From assembly GCF_008705135.1 (NCBI RefSeq), contig NZ_CP023694.1, positions 310,001-374,000 of the forward strand: a DNA stretch of 64,000 nucleotides. Direction: 5' to 3'. The position numbers were made by a program, and so were the translations under genes. Position 1 is the first letter of the stretch. Each line of letters opens with the position of its first letter. Positions 33,992 through 42,283 of this stretch are shown in pieces. The DNA comes from Streptomyces coeruleorubidus (GTDB lineage Bacteria > Actinomycetota > Actinomycetes > Streptomycetales > Streptomycetaceae). The notes beneath the pieces were generated by a model. It was given only the letters and a program-made list of their open reading frames with translations. It was not told the origin of the DNA and made no database searches.

Positions 33992-36864
33992 GATGTCTCT
34001 CCTGTTCGATCGGCGGCGGGGTCCAGGAGTTCCGCGAGGTGCAGGGCACGGATGTCCCGGTCGCCGGCGAGGTGGTCGATCTGGGTGGCGCAGCTGAAGC
34101 CGTCGGCGACGACGGTGTGTCCGTCGAGGTTGTCGATGCGGGGTTTGAGGGCGAGGTCGGCGACGGCCATGGAGGTGTCGTAGTGCTCTGCCTCGAAGCC
34201 GAAGTTGCCCGCGAGTCCGCAGCAGCCCTCGGCCTCGTCGACACTGCCTACGCCGAGTCGGCGCAGGAGGTCGGCGGGGCGGCGGCCCTTGAAGGTGGCG
34301 TACTCGTGGCAGTGGGTCTGGAGGACGACGCTCTCGGGCAGCGGCGGTGGGCTCCAGTCCTGGTCGGCGAGGTCGGTGAGGGCCCCGGTGAAGGTCTGGA
34401 CACGGCTCGCCACGCGCTGGGCGGCCTCGGTGCCGAGCAGTTCGGGGACGTCTCGTTTCAGCGCGGCGGCGCAGCTCGGCTCGGCCACGATGATCGGCCG
34501 GTCGTCGCCGGTGTCGAGCGCTGCGACCGTGCGGGCCATGATCCTGCGGGCCACGGAGAGCTGGCCGGTGCTGACCCAGGTCAGTCCGCAGCACAGTCCG
34601 TCCTGTGGCGCGCAGGAGATACCGGCGTCGGCGAGCACACGGCTCGCGGCTCCCGCGATTTCCGGACGGAAGGCGCGGGTGAAGCTGTCGACGAAGAGCA
34701 CGGCCTTCGCCTGCTCGGCGGTTCCGGCCGCGCGCAGTGTCTTGCGCAGGGTGCGGCGGGAGGCGAAGGCGGGGATCCTCCGCTTGGTCGTGACGCCGCC
34801 GAGGCGGGCGAGGAGCTTGCCGAGCGGTCCGCGCAGCAGCGCGTTGACCGGGCGGGCGGCGTATCCGGCCAGGGCGGAGGTCTTGGGCAGCCAGCCGAGT
34901 GAGTAGTGGGAGCGGGGGCGCAGGCGGCCCTTGTAGTGCCGGTGGAGGAACTCCGCCTTGTAGGTGGCCATGTCGACGCCGACCGGGCAGTCACTGGAGC
35001 AGGCCTTGCAGGACAGGCACAGATCGAGGGCGTCCTTGACCTCGGTCGAGCGCCAGCCGTCCTTGATCGCTTCGCCGCGGACCATCTCCTGGAGCATGCG
35101 GGCCCGGCCGCGAGTTGAGGCGTTCTCCTCGCCGGTGGCCCGGTAGCTCGGGCACATCACGCCGCCGGAGTCGCTGCGGCAGCGGCCCACACCGACGCAG
35201 CGGCGTACCGCGCCCGCGAAACCGTCCTCGTCATGCGGGAAGCCGAACGTCGTCTCCAGCAGCGGGAGTTCACGCAGCGCGAGGTCGGCATCCAGCGGGG
35301 CCGGATCGACGATCACGCCGGGGTTCAGCAGACCCTCGGGATCGAAGGTCTTCTTGAACGAGGCGAACGCGGCGATCATGCGGTGGCTGTACATGACCTC
35401 CAGCAGCTCACTACGGGCGCGTCCGTCGCCGTGCTCTCCCGACAGCGTGCCGCCGTGCTCGACCACCAGCGCGGCCGCCTCGGTGAGGAAGCGCCGCATG
35501 ACCGTCCGGCCGGCCTCGGTCGCCGGATCGAAGTCGATGCGCACGTGGACGCAGCCCGCGCCGAAGTGCCCGTACAGCACGCCCGTCAGGTCGTGCGAGG
35601 CCAGCAGTTTGCGGAAGTCGCGCAGGTAGGCGGCGAGGTTCTCGGGGGCGACGGCAGCGTCTTCCCAGCCGGGCCAGGACTCCCCGCCGTCCACGAGGCG
35701 GGCGGCCAGCCCGGCCCCGTCCTCGCGCACCCGCCACAGCGAACGCCGCTCGGCCGGGCTCTCCACGACCCGGCCGCCGGTCATCCGCCCCCGGGCCTTG
35801 AGAGCGTCGAGGAGCTCGGCGGCGCGGGCGTTCACCGCTGCCTGGTCATCGCCTTCGAGCTCGACGTACAGCCAGGCCCGTCCCTCGGGCAGGCCGGTGA
35901 CGGAGTCCGGGCCGCGGCGGGCGCGCATGGTGGCGACGATCGCCTCGTCCATGCCCTCCACCGCGCTGGGCGACCAGCGCAGGATCTCCGGCACGTCCTC
36001 GGCCGCCTCGACCACGTCCTCGTAGCCGAGCGTCAGGAGCGTGGAGGCCTGTGCGGTCGCCACCAGGCGGACCGTCGCGGCGGTGACGACCGCACAGGTG
36101 CCCTCGGTGCCCACCAGAGCACGGACCAGGTCGAACCCGTTCTGCGGCAGCAGGTGGTGCAGCTGGAAGCCGGAGACCTGACGCGGGATCCGGCCCAGCT
36201 CGGTCCGGATCAGCGCCAGATTGTCCTCGACCAGCCGCTTCAGGTCGGATTCGAGCCGGGCGACGCGCCGCACAGCCTCCGCGTCACCCGGCTCGGCGGC
36301 ACGCAGCCCGGAGTGGTCGGCCACGGCCCGCACGCCGTCGGCCGTCACGATCTCCAGGGCCTCGACGTGGCCGCTGGTCCGCCCGTCGCGCACCGACCGG
36401 TTCCCGCACGCGTCGTTGCCGATCATGCCGCCGAGCGTGCAGCGGCTGTGCGAGGACGGGTCCGGACCGAAGTCCAGCCCGTGCAACGCCGTCGCACTGC
36501 GCAGCGCATCCAGGACGACACCGGCCTCCACCCGCGCGGTGCGTGCCTCGACGTCGATGTCGAGGATCCGGTTCATGTACCGGGAGAAGTCCAGAACGAC
36601 TCCGAGCCCGACGGCGTTGCCGGCCATGCTGGTACCGCCGCCCCGGGCCGTGACCGGAACACCCGTCTCCCGGCAGGCCCGCAACACCGCGACCACGTCG
36701 TCGGCGGTGCGCGGGAAGGCCACCGCCCGCGGCAGCACACGGTAGTTGGAGGCGTCGTAGGCGTAGGGGCCCGTCGCCCCCGGGCCGGTCTCCACCCGCA
36801 GACCGGGCGCGATCTCGGCGATCCGGGCCGTCAGACCCGCCAGGTCGCGGGTGGCGGTGGTCAT
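33988..36864 (-). CDS. Large FAD/Fe-S 2-hydroxyacid dehydrogenase-like oxidoreductase (YdiJ-like layout)
   Basis: 958 aa. FAD-binding PCMH domain (about 45-215: VTARGGGTSMAGNAVG, GMIGNDACGNRSV), FAD-linked oxidase C-terminal domain (to about 525: GHFGAGCVHVRIDFDP, GTLSGEHGDGRARSELL), then a 4Fe-4S section (CVGVGRCRSDSGGVMCPSY and CLSCKACSSDCPVGVDM) and two CCG-type cysteine-rich modules (DGLCCGLTW.., EGCCGLAGNFGFE). This combination is known from D-lactate and D-2-hydroxyglutarate dehydrogenases that pass electrons to the respiratory chain. Both ends overlap neighbours by ATGA, tying it to GABA breakdown; its substrate there is an open question. Confidence 0.87.
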   Translation of the reverse strand: MTTATRDLAGLTARIAEIAPGLRVETGPGATGPYAYDASNYRVLPRAVAFPRTADDVVAVLRACRETGVPVTARGGGTSMAGNAVGLGVVLDFSRYMNRILDIDVEARTARVEAGVVLDALRSATALHGLDFGPDPSSHSRCTLGGMIGNDACGNRSVRDGRTSGHVEALEIVTADGVRAVADHSGLRAAEPGDAEAVRRVARLESDLKRLVEDNLALIRTELGRIPRQVSGFQLHHLLPQNGFDLVRALVGTEGTCAVVTAATVRLVATAQASTLLTLGYEDVVEAAEDVPEILRWSPSAVEGMDEAIVATMRARRGPDSVTGLPEGRAWLYVELEGDDQAAVNARAAELLDALKARGRMTGGRVVESPAERRSLWRVREDGAGLAARLVDGGESWPGWEDAAVAPENLAAYLRDFRKLLASHDLTGVLYGHFGAGCVHVRIDFDPATEAGRTVMRRFLTEAAALVVEHGGTLSGEHGDGRARSELLEVMYSHRMIAAFASFKKTFDPEGLLNPGVIVDPAPLDADLALRELPLLETTFGFPHDEDGFAGAVRRCVGVGRCRSDSGGVMCPSYRATGEENASTRGRARMLQEMVRGEAIKDGWRSTEVKDALDLCLSCKACSSDCPVGVDMATYKAEFLHRHYKGRLRPRSHYSLGWLPKTSALAGYAARPVNALLRGPLGKLLARLGGVTTKRRIPAFASRRTLRKTLRAAGTAEQAKAVLFVDSFTRAFRPEIAGAASRVLADAGISCAPQDGLCCGLTWVSTGQLSVARRIMARTVAALDTGDDRPIIVAEPSCAAALKRDVPELLGTEAAQRVASRVQTFTGALTDLADQDWSPPPLPESVVLQTHCHEYATFKGRRPADLLRRLGVGSVDEAEGCCGLAGNFGFEAEHYDTSMAVADLALKPRIDNLDGHTVVADGFSCATQIDHLAGDRDIRALHLAELLDPAADRTGETS

Positions 36865-38129
36865 CGGTCCGCCGCTCCCGAGGTGCCGGCCTCGACGGCG
36901 TTCGCCCAGGCCTGGAGGCCCTCGTCCACGCCCGCCTCGTCGATGACGAGCGCCGGGATCATGCGGACCACCTGGTTCCAGGCGCCGCACAGCAGCAGGA
37001 GCAGGCCCTCGTCGATGGCGGCGCGCTGCACGCGGGCGGCGGTCTCGGGGTCGGGGCTGCCGTCCTCGGTGACGAACTCGGTGGCGAGCATGAGTCCGAG
37101 GCCGCGGACGTCGCCGATGCCCGGGGTCCGGTCGGCCACCGCCTCCAGGCCGTGGCGCAGCCGCTTGCCCATCGCCTCGGCGTTCTCGACGAGCTTCTCG
37201 TCGCGCACGACGTCGAGGGTGGCGCAGGCCGCGGCGCAGGCGACGGCGTTGGCGCCGTACGTGCCGCCCTGCGAGCCGGGCCACGCCTTGGCCATCAGTT
37301 CCTCGGAGGCGGCGATGCCGGAAAGGGGGAAGCCGCTGGCCAGGCCCTTGGCGGTGACGAGGATGTCCGGGGTGACGCCGAAGTGGTCGTGTCCCCAGAA
37401 GCGTCCGGTGCGGCCGACGCCGGTCTGCACCTCGTCGAAGATCAGCAGGAAGCCGTGCCGGTCCGCCCGCTCGCGCAGCCCCTCGATGAAGGCGCGGTTC
37501 GCGGGCACGTAGCCGCCCTCGCCGAGCACCGGCTCGACGATGATCGCGGCCGTGTCGGCGGGCGACGAGATCGTCTGGAGGGTGTAGTCGAGCTCCTTGA
37601 GCGCGAAGCGGGTGGCGGTCTCCTCGTCCCAGCCGTACCGGAAGGGCGTCGGGAACGGGGTGACGACCACGCCGCTCATCAGCGGGGAGAAACCGGACCG
37701 GAAGCGGATGCCGGAGGTGGTCATGGAGGCGGCGGCGACGGTACGGCCGTGGAAGCCGCCGTGGCAGACCAGGACGTTGGGGCGGCCGGTGGCCTGGCGG
37801 GCCAGCCGCAGTGCCGCCTCGACGGCCTCGCTGCCGGAGTTGGTGAAGAACAGGCTGTCGAGGCCGGCCGGCAGTACCTCGCCCAGCTTGTCGACGAGAC
37901 GGCGCAGCGGCTCGTGCATGACGGTGGTGTACTGGCCGTGGATCAGCGTGCCCACCTGCTCCTGCGCCGCCGCCACGACCTTGGGGTGGCAGTGCCCGGT
38001 GCTGGTGACGCCGATGCCGGCGGTGAAGTCGAGGTAGCGGCGGCCGTCCTCACCGTAGAGGTGGACGCCCTCGCCCCGGGCCGCCAGCACGGGTGTGGCC
38101 TGGCGAAGGTGCGGTGACAGTGCGGTCAT
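36861..38129 (-). CDS. gabT: 4-aminobutyrate aminotransferase (class III)
   Basis: PLP enzyme transferring the amino group of GABA to 2-oxoglutarate, giving succinate semialdehyde. 422 aa: YLDFTAGIGVTSTGHCHPKV, FTNSGSEAVEAALRLARQ, CHGGFHGRTVAAASMT, FDEVQTGVGRTGRFWG and the PLP lysine in LVTAKGLASGFPLSG. First gene of the operon; ATG 38129 with GGGAG ribosome site. Related class III enzymes (ornithine, taurine) cannot be excluded, but a gabD partner in the operon supports GABA. Confidence 0.87.
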   Translation of the reverse strand: MTALSPHLRQATPVLAARGEGVHLYGEDGRRYLDFTAGIGVTSTGHCHPKVVAAAQEQVGTLIHGQYTTVMHEPLRRLVDKLGEVLPAGLDSLFFTNSGSEAVEAALRLARQATGRPNVLVCHGGFHGRTVAAASMTTSGIRFRSGFSPLMSGVVVTPFPTPFRYGWDEETATRFALKELDYTLQTISSPADTAAIIVEPVLGEGGYVPANRAFIEGLRERADRHGFLLIFDEVQTGVGRTGRFWGHDHFGVTPDILVTAKGLASGFPLSGIAASEELMAKAWPGSQGGTYGANAVACAAACATLDVVRDEKLVENAEAMGKRLRHGLEAVADRTPGIGDVRGLGLMLATEFVTEDGSPDPETAARVQRAAIDEGLLLLLCGAWNQVVRMIPALVIDEAGVDEGLQAWANAVEAGTSGAADR

Positions 38130-38210
38130 GGTGTCTCCCGGCCGTACGTCGAGGGGTGGTTGCTTGGCTCAGCTCCGGTAACCGAGCATCCAAGCCCCCG
38201 CGAGGGGCGA

Positions 38211-38242
38211 CAACGCGTGATCTGTCCAGCCGGAACGCGTTG
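38211..38242. promoter_or_regulatory. Inverted repeat CAACGCGT...ACGCGTTG in the gabT-pucR divergent region
   Basis: Two perfect 8-nt half-sites, 38211-38218 and 38235-38242, with centres 24 bp (about two helical turns) apart, between the divergent gabT and PucR genes. Flanking bases CGA/TCG extend the symmetry imperfectly. A likely binding site for the PucR regulator acting on both promoters. Confidence 0.45.
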
Positions 38243-38356
38243 TTCGGACGTTGTGTCAACCTCCGAACCTCTCGGGTCCCCCCAGCCCCTGCCGTGGACA
38301 GCCCTTGCGCAGGTCAGTGCCGCTTGTCAGAGTGACCGGGCGAGCAGGGAGTCACC

Positions 38357-39979
38357 GTGAACGAGAACGACCCGAAGGCCCCGGCCGGTCGCGCGCCGAC
38401 CGTCGCCGACGTGCTGGCCCTGCCCGTCCTGGCCGCCGGACAGCCCCAGGTCGTCGCCGGGCTGCCGTATCTGGACCAGCCGGTGCGCTGGGTGCACATC
38501 ACCGAGCTGACGGATCCGGCGTCCTTCCTCAAGGGCGGGGAGCTGGTCCTGACGACGGGCATGCCCCTGCCCGAGGACGCCGCGGGGGTCCGCCGGTACG
38601 TCGACGAACTCACCGAGGTGGGAGCGGCCGCCCTGGTCATCGAGCTGGTACGGCGCTACCACCGCCCGCCCGACGCCCTCGTGCAGGCCTGCCGCGCCCG
38701 GGGGCTCCCGCTGGTCACCCTCGCCCGGGACGTCAACTTCCTGGAGGTCACCCAGGTCGTCCACGCGCTCATCCTCGGCAACCAGGCAGAGGCGATGCGC
38801 CGGACCCAGCGGATCCACGAGGCGTTCACCGCGCTGACGCTGCGCGGCGCGGGGCCGGAGGACGTGGTGCGCGCGGCGGCGGAGATGAGCGGCCGCACGG
38901 TCGTCCTGGAGAACCTGGCGCACCAGGCACTGATCTGCGAGCCGTCGGGGAGCACCGTGCAGGAGGCGCTCACCGGCTGGGAGCAGCGCTCCCGGGCCAC
39001 CGAGCCGGGCGACCACACGGAGGTGGGCGGTCCGGAGGCCTGGCTGACCGCGCCGGTCTCCTACCAGGGCGAACGCTGGGGCCGGCTGGCCATGCTCCGG
39101 GCTCCCGACGACGGACCGGTCTTCGGGCCGGAGCACGTCACCGTCCTGGAGAGGACGGCGATGGCGCTGACCGTCGCCCGCCTCATCCACGCCACTCCGT
39201 GGGAACACACGGCCCACCGCAACGCCCTGCGGGAACTGGCGGAACAGCGCCACCACTCCCCCGCGGACGCCCGTGCCCGCTGCGCCGCGCTGGGCCTGCC
39301 CACCGAGGACAGCCGATACGTGGCGCTCCTCGTCGACCTGGGCCCTGGTGTGTCGGGAACCGAGCCGGAGTCCCGACTGCACCGGGAGCTCAGGTCGGCG
39401 GGGATCGCGGCGCTCGTCGGGGAGATCTCCCCCGGCCGCCTCGGTGTCCTGCCGGCCCTGCGCGCCGCCCAGCCCTGGCGTCCGGTGGCCGAGCGCCTGA
39501 GCCGCACCGCGCTGGAGCTGTCCCCCGAGGCGCTCGTGAGTGTCGGCTCGGAGGTGGCGGACCTCGCCGACATCACCCGTTCCTTCCGGGAGGCGGCCCG
39601 TGTCATAGAGGCCACCCCGCCCGGCCAGCCCCTTCCCCCGGACCGCTCCTTCCACGAGTTGCCGGACATCGACCTGCGCCGTCTGCTGTACGCCCTGCGC
39701 GAGGACGCCCGGATCCAGGACTACACCGAACGGCGGCTCGGCCGGCTCATCGACCACGACACCCGGCACGGCACCGACCTGATGACGACGCTCGGCCACT
39801 ACCTGGACGCCGCCGGCAACAAGACCACCGCGGCCCGCCGCGGCGGCCTGTCCCGGGAGACCATGTACCAGCGTCTGCGCACCATCGAACGTCTCCTCGA
39901 CACCGACCTCGAATCGGGCGAACGGCGCACCGAACTCCACGTGGCGCTCACGGCGTTGCGCGTACTGCGCGGCGGCTGA
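38357..39979 (+). CDS. PucR-family transcriptional regulator
   Basis: 540 aa: N-terminal purine-catabolism PucR domain (about 14-135: TVADVLALPVLAAGQPQVVAG, LVLTTGMPLPED), a central sensory region, and the C-terminal PucR helix-turn-helix LMTTLGHYLDAAGNKTTAAR..SRETMYQRLRTIERLL. GTG start with GGGAG 6 nt upstream. Divergent from gabT, so probably the GABA-responsive activator of that operon; several PucR members control GABA or ureide breakdown. Its stop is 3 bp from the convergent BNR hydrolase gene, with no room for a terminator. Confidence 0.9.
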   Translation: MNENDPKAPAGRAPTVADVLALPVLAAGQPQVVAGLPYLDQPVRWVHITELTDPASFLKGGELVLTTGMPLPEDAAGVRRYVDELTEVGAAALVIELVRRYHRPPDALVQACRARGLPLVTLARDVNFLEVTQVVHALILGNQAEAMRRTQRIHEAFTALTLRGAGPEDVVRAAAEMSGRTVVLENLAHQALICEPSGSTVQEALTGWEQRSRATEPGDHTEVGGPEAWLTAPVSYQGERWGRLAMLRAPDDGPVFGPEHVTVLERTAMALTVARLIHATPWEHTAHRNALRELAEQRHHSPADARARCAALGLPTEDSRYVALLVDLGPGVSGTEPESRLHRELRSAGIAALVGEISPGRLGVLPALRAAQPWRPVAERLSRTALELSPEALVSVGSEVADLADITRSFREAARVIEATPPGQPLPPDRSFHELPDIDLRRLLYALREDARIQDYTERRLGRLIDHDTRHGTDLMTTLGHYLDAAGNKTTAARRGGLSRETMYQRLRTIERLLDTDLESGERRTELHVALTALRVLRGG

Positions 39980-39982
39980 GCA

Positions 39983-41809
39983 TCAGTGGGGCCGAGGCCC
40001 CGCCTGCCGGACCAGCCGCCACTCCTGCGAGCCGTCCGAGGCCTCGTGCTGGAGGGTCAGCGGCGCCCCTCGGGACGCACCGGTCAGGTACAGGTCCGGG
40101 TTCTTCGCCGCCTGGAACCTGTAGTGGCCGTCGTCGGTTCTGATGACCTTCCAGGTGCCGGTGGCGTTGTCGTCGACCCACTGGCCGATGCGCTGCCCGG
40201 CGGAGGCGGTCCCGGTCCAGATCGCCGCCGCCCGGCCGCCCGACTTGTTCAGCAGGGTCGTACCGCCCTGGGGCCGGGTCACCACGTGCCAGTACTGGGT
40301 GTCCTTGTCCGCGGCCGAGCCGGCGTCCTCCAGGCGGACGTCGGGGACGTCACCGTTGCCGATGTTCGCGTCGTTGGTCCTGCCGCCGGTGCCGATGACC
40401 TGGCCGGTCCGGCGGTTGACGAGCCGGTGGTAAGCGCCGTCCGAGTGGCCGAGGTCGACCTCGGCGTGGGCGATCACCGACGTGTCCTGGTTGTTGAGGA
40501 TCACGATGCGGCCGGTGCCGGCGACGTACTGGAGATTGCGGCTGTAGCCGGCCCGCGAGGTCGTCTGGTACTCCCTCCACGCCCCGTCGCTGCGGCCGCT
40601 GTCGTTGACCCAGACGTTGCCGCTGCCGGCCGCGTTGTAGACCAGGCGCCCGTCGGGGAGCCGGATGACGACCGGGCTGCCGCCGGTGGCGAGGGGGCGG
40701 GAGCCGGTGTCGACCGGCAGGGAGGTGACGCCCTCCCCCGTGGGGGATCCGCGATGGAACGCCAGCGGGTCGTCGGCGAGCACGTATCTGGTGTCGGCTC
40801 CGCCGCCCCAGTACTCGAAGGTGAGCAGCCACTTGCCGTCCGCGGTCCGCACGACGTTCGTCATGCCCGGGCGCCCGCCGCCGATCTCCGTCTTGCCGCC
40901 GCCCATGTCCTGGGTGTGTCCCGCGACGTCCACGACGGGCTCGCTCCACCCGGCGGCGCGTCCGTCCCACGTCTTGTGCACGAGGATCTGGCCGTGCGAG
41001 TCCGGCGCGGTGTCGTTCGCGGGGTCCGGTACGGGCACGCCGGTGACGGGGTCGAAGCCGAGGTAGTCGTTCTCGTCGGAGTAGTAGCAGACGAGCCGGC
41101 CCTTGTAGACCATCAGATACGGCTCCCAGAGCGGGTCCACCTGCCGGTGCGTGTTCGCTGCGGCGACGTTCCTGCCGACCGCGCCCGCGCTGCCGCCCTG
41201 CCAGCCGCCGGTCGCGATGACGTTGACGACCTTCCACGACCTGCCCTCGTCCGTGCTGGAGTACAGCGCGATCGCCAGGTCCTCGCGGTCCCCGTCGTTG
41301 GACGGCGTCCAGTCCGGGTCGGCCGCCTTGTGCTCCCGGTAGTACTGGTCGTCGCCGGACACGACGCTCGCGAGCAGCAGCGTGCCCTTCTTCAGCTTCC
41401 CGACCGCCTGGGGGAGCACGTAGAGGTACGGATTGGTCCAGTTGCTCGTGTACTTCGCGTACTTGGGATCGCGGGAGAGGTACGCGGGAGCCCTGACCTC
41501 CGACAGCGGCTGCCAGGACGTGCCGTGGTCGTCGCTCTTGTAGACCGGCAGCGTCTCCCCGTCGGCGCTGCCGCTCCGCGGTACGACGGTGGCCTTCTCG
41601 AAGGACGCGACAAGGCGTCCGCCCGGCAGTTGCGCCGATTTCGGGTAGACCGCGCAGTTGCCCCGGCCCTTCAGGCACGGCTCGTCCCCGAGCCGGTACA
41701 CGATGCCGCCCGTCGGGTTGTACGCCTGCGCGGTGGCCAGGGGTATGGCCAGCAGCGCGGCCGCCGCGATGAAGCTGCCCAGCACTTTGGCCGGTCTTCC
41801 TCCGTACAT
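39983..41809 (-). CDS. Secreted BNR-propeller glycoside hydrolase with ricin-like C-terminal domain (sialidase-like; GH93 arabinanase candidate)
   Basis: 608 aa. Signal peptide MYGGRPAKVLGSFIAAAALL..ATAQA (1-29). A six-bladed propeller (about 30-460) has two clear Asp boxes, SDDHGTSW (92-99) and STDEGRSW (185-192). The last about 140 residues (VNRRTGQVIGTGGR.., TQYWHVVTRPQGGTTLLNKSGG, TWKVIRTDDGHYRFQA) form a ricin-type beta-trefoil. The fold fits sialidases (GH33) and exo-1,5-arabinanases (GH93). A promoter element shared with the regulator beside the GH43 arabinanase favours arabinan; sequence alone does not settle this. ATG 41809. Confidence 0.78.
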   Translation of the reverse strand: MYGGRPAKVLGSFIAAAALLAIPLATAQAYNPTGGIVYRLGDEPCLKGRGNCAVYPKSAQLPGGRLVASFEKATVVPRSGSADGETLPVYKSDDHGTSWQPLSEVRAPAYLSRDPKYAKYTSNWTNPYLYVLPQAVGKLKKGTLLLASVVSGDDQYYREHKAADPDWTPSNDGDREDLAIALYSSTDEGRSWKVVNVIATGGWQGGSAGAVGRNVAAANTHRQVDPLWEPYLMVYKGRLVCYYSDENDYLGFDPVTGVPVPDPANDTAPDSHGQILVHKTWDGRAAGWSEPVVDVAGHTQDMGGGKTEIGGGRPGMTNVVRTADGKWLLTFEYWGGGADTRYVLADDPLAFHRGSPTGEGVTSLPVDTGSRPLATGGSPVVIRLPDGRLVYNAAGSGNVWVNDSGRSDGAWREYQTTSRAGYSRNLQYVAGTGRIVILNNQDTSVIAHAEVDLGHSDGAYHRLVNRRTGQVIGTGGRTNDANIGNGDVPDVRLEDAGSAADKDTQYWHVVTRPQGGTTLLNKSGGRAAAIWTGTASAGQRIGQWVDDNATGTWKVIRTDDGHYRFQAAKNPDLYLTGASRGAPLTLQHEASDGSQEWRLVRQAGPRPH

Positions 41810-41836
41810 GGTCCCTCCACCTTCGGCGTCATCGCA

Positions 41837-41850
41837 TGACTGCGCAGTCA
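41837..41850. promoter_or_regulatory. Palindrome TGACTGCGCAGTCA at the BNR hydrolase promoter
   Basis: Perfect 14-bp dyad with central CG and TG/CA ends, as LacI-family sites have, 27 nt before the start codon. The 17-nt stretch CGCATGACTGCGCAGTC (41833-41849) recurs in inverse orientation relative to the gene at 51221-51237. Confidence 0.65.
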
Positions 41851-41856
41851 GAGGGG

Positions 41857-41886
41857 AGTCTGTGGGCGGTGTCGCGCCGCAGTCAA
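41857..41886 (-). promoter_or_regulatory. Predicted promoter of the BNR hydrolase gene
   Basis: Minus strand -35 TTGACT (41886-41881), 18-nt spacer, -10 CAGACT (41862-41857). The expected start of transcription falls at the edge of the TGACTGCGCAGTCA palindrome, so a bound repressor would block it. Confidence 0.5.
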
Positions 41887-41931
41887 GACTCCGGCACCAT
41901 CTGTCGAGGGAGGGGTTTCCATGAAAAGGGC

Positions 41932-42276
41932 GTGCAGCGGAAAGGCCGGCCCTTGAGTGCCCGCCGGCGCATCGTCGCCGCCTGGGCAGGAGTGTGCCTG
42001 GCCGGTTTCGTCGGCACCTACGCGCTCAACGCCGAGTCACCCACGGGCGATTCGGGCTCCCCCGCCGGGGAGCCGACGGCGACCGGCACGTACGCCGTCG
42101 ACTGCCAGGAGATCGCCGACCAGATCGAGCAGGCCCGGGCCGAGGCCCTGCACGAGCACCGGGAAGCGTTCGGGCCGTCGCCGACCGTGGGGTACCAGTC
42201 GGTCATCGTCGGGGACGTGGCCGTGCCGGAGGAGTGCGCGGAGGAACTCGAAGACCTGGGTATGGGCGAGCCCTGA
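41932..42276 (+). CDS. Small secreted or membrane-anchored protein, unknown function
   Basis: 114 aa from GTG 41932; a TTG at 41953 with GGAAAGG 7 nt before it is an alternative start. Basic N-terminus (PLSARRRIVAAWAG) and one hydrophobic helix to about residue 32, then a Thr/Ser/Gly/Pro linker and a helical acidic domain with two cysteines (DCQEIADQIEQARAEALHEH; VPEECAEELEDLG) that could form a disulfide outside the cell. I do not recognise the family. Divergent from the BNR gene, convergent with paaE. Confidence 0.55.
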   Translation: MQRKGRPLSARRRIVAAWAGVCLAGFVGTYALNAESPTGDSGSPAGEPTATGTYAVDCQEIADQIEQARAEALHEHREAFGPSPTVGYQSVIVGDVAVPEECAEELEDLGMGEP

Positions 42277-42283
42277 CGCGGGC

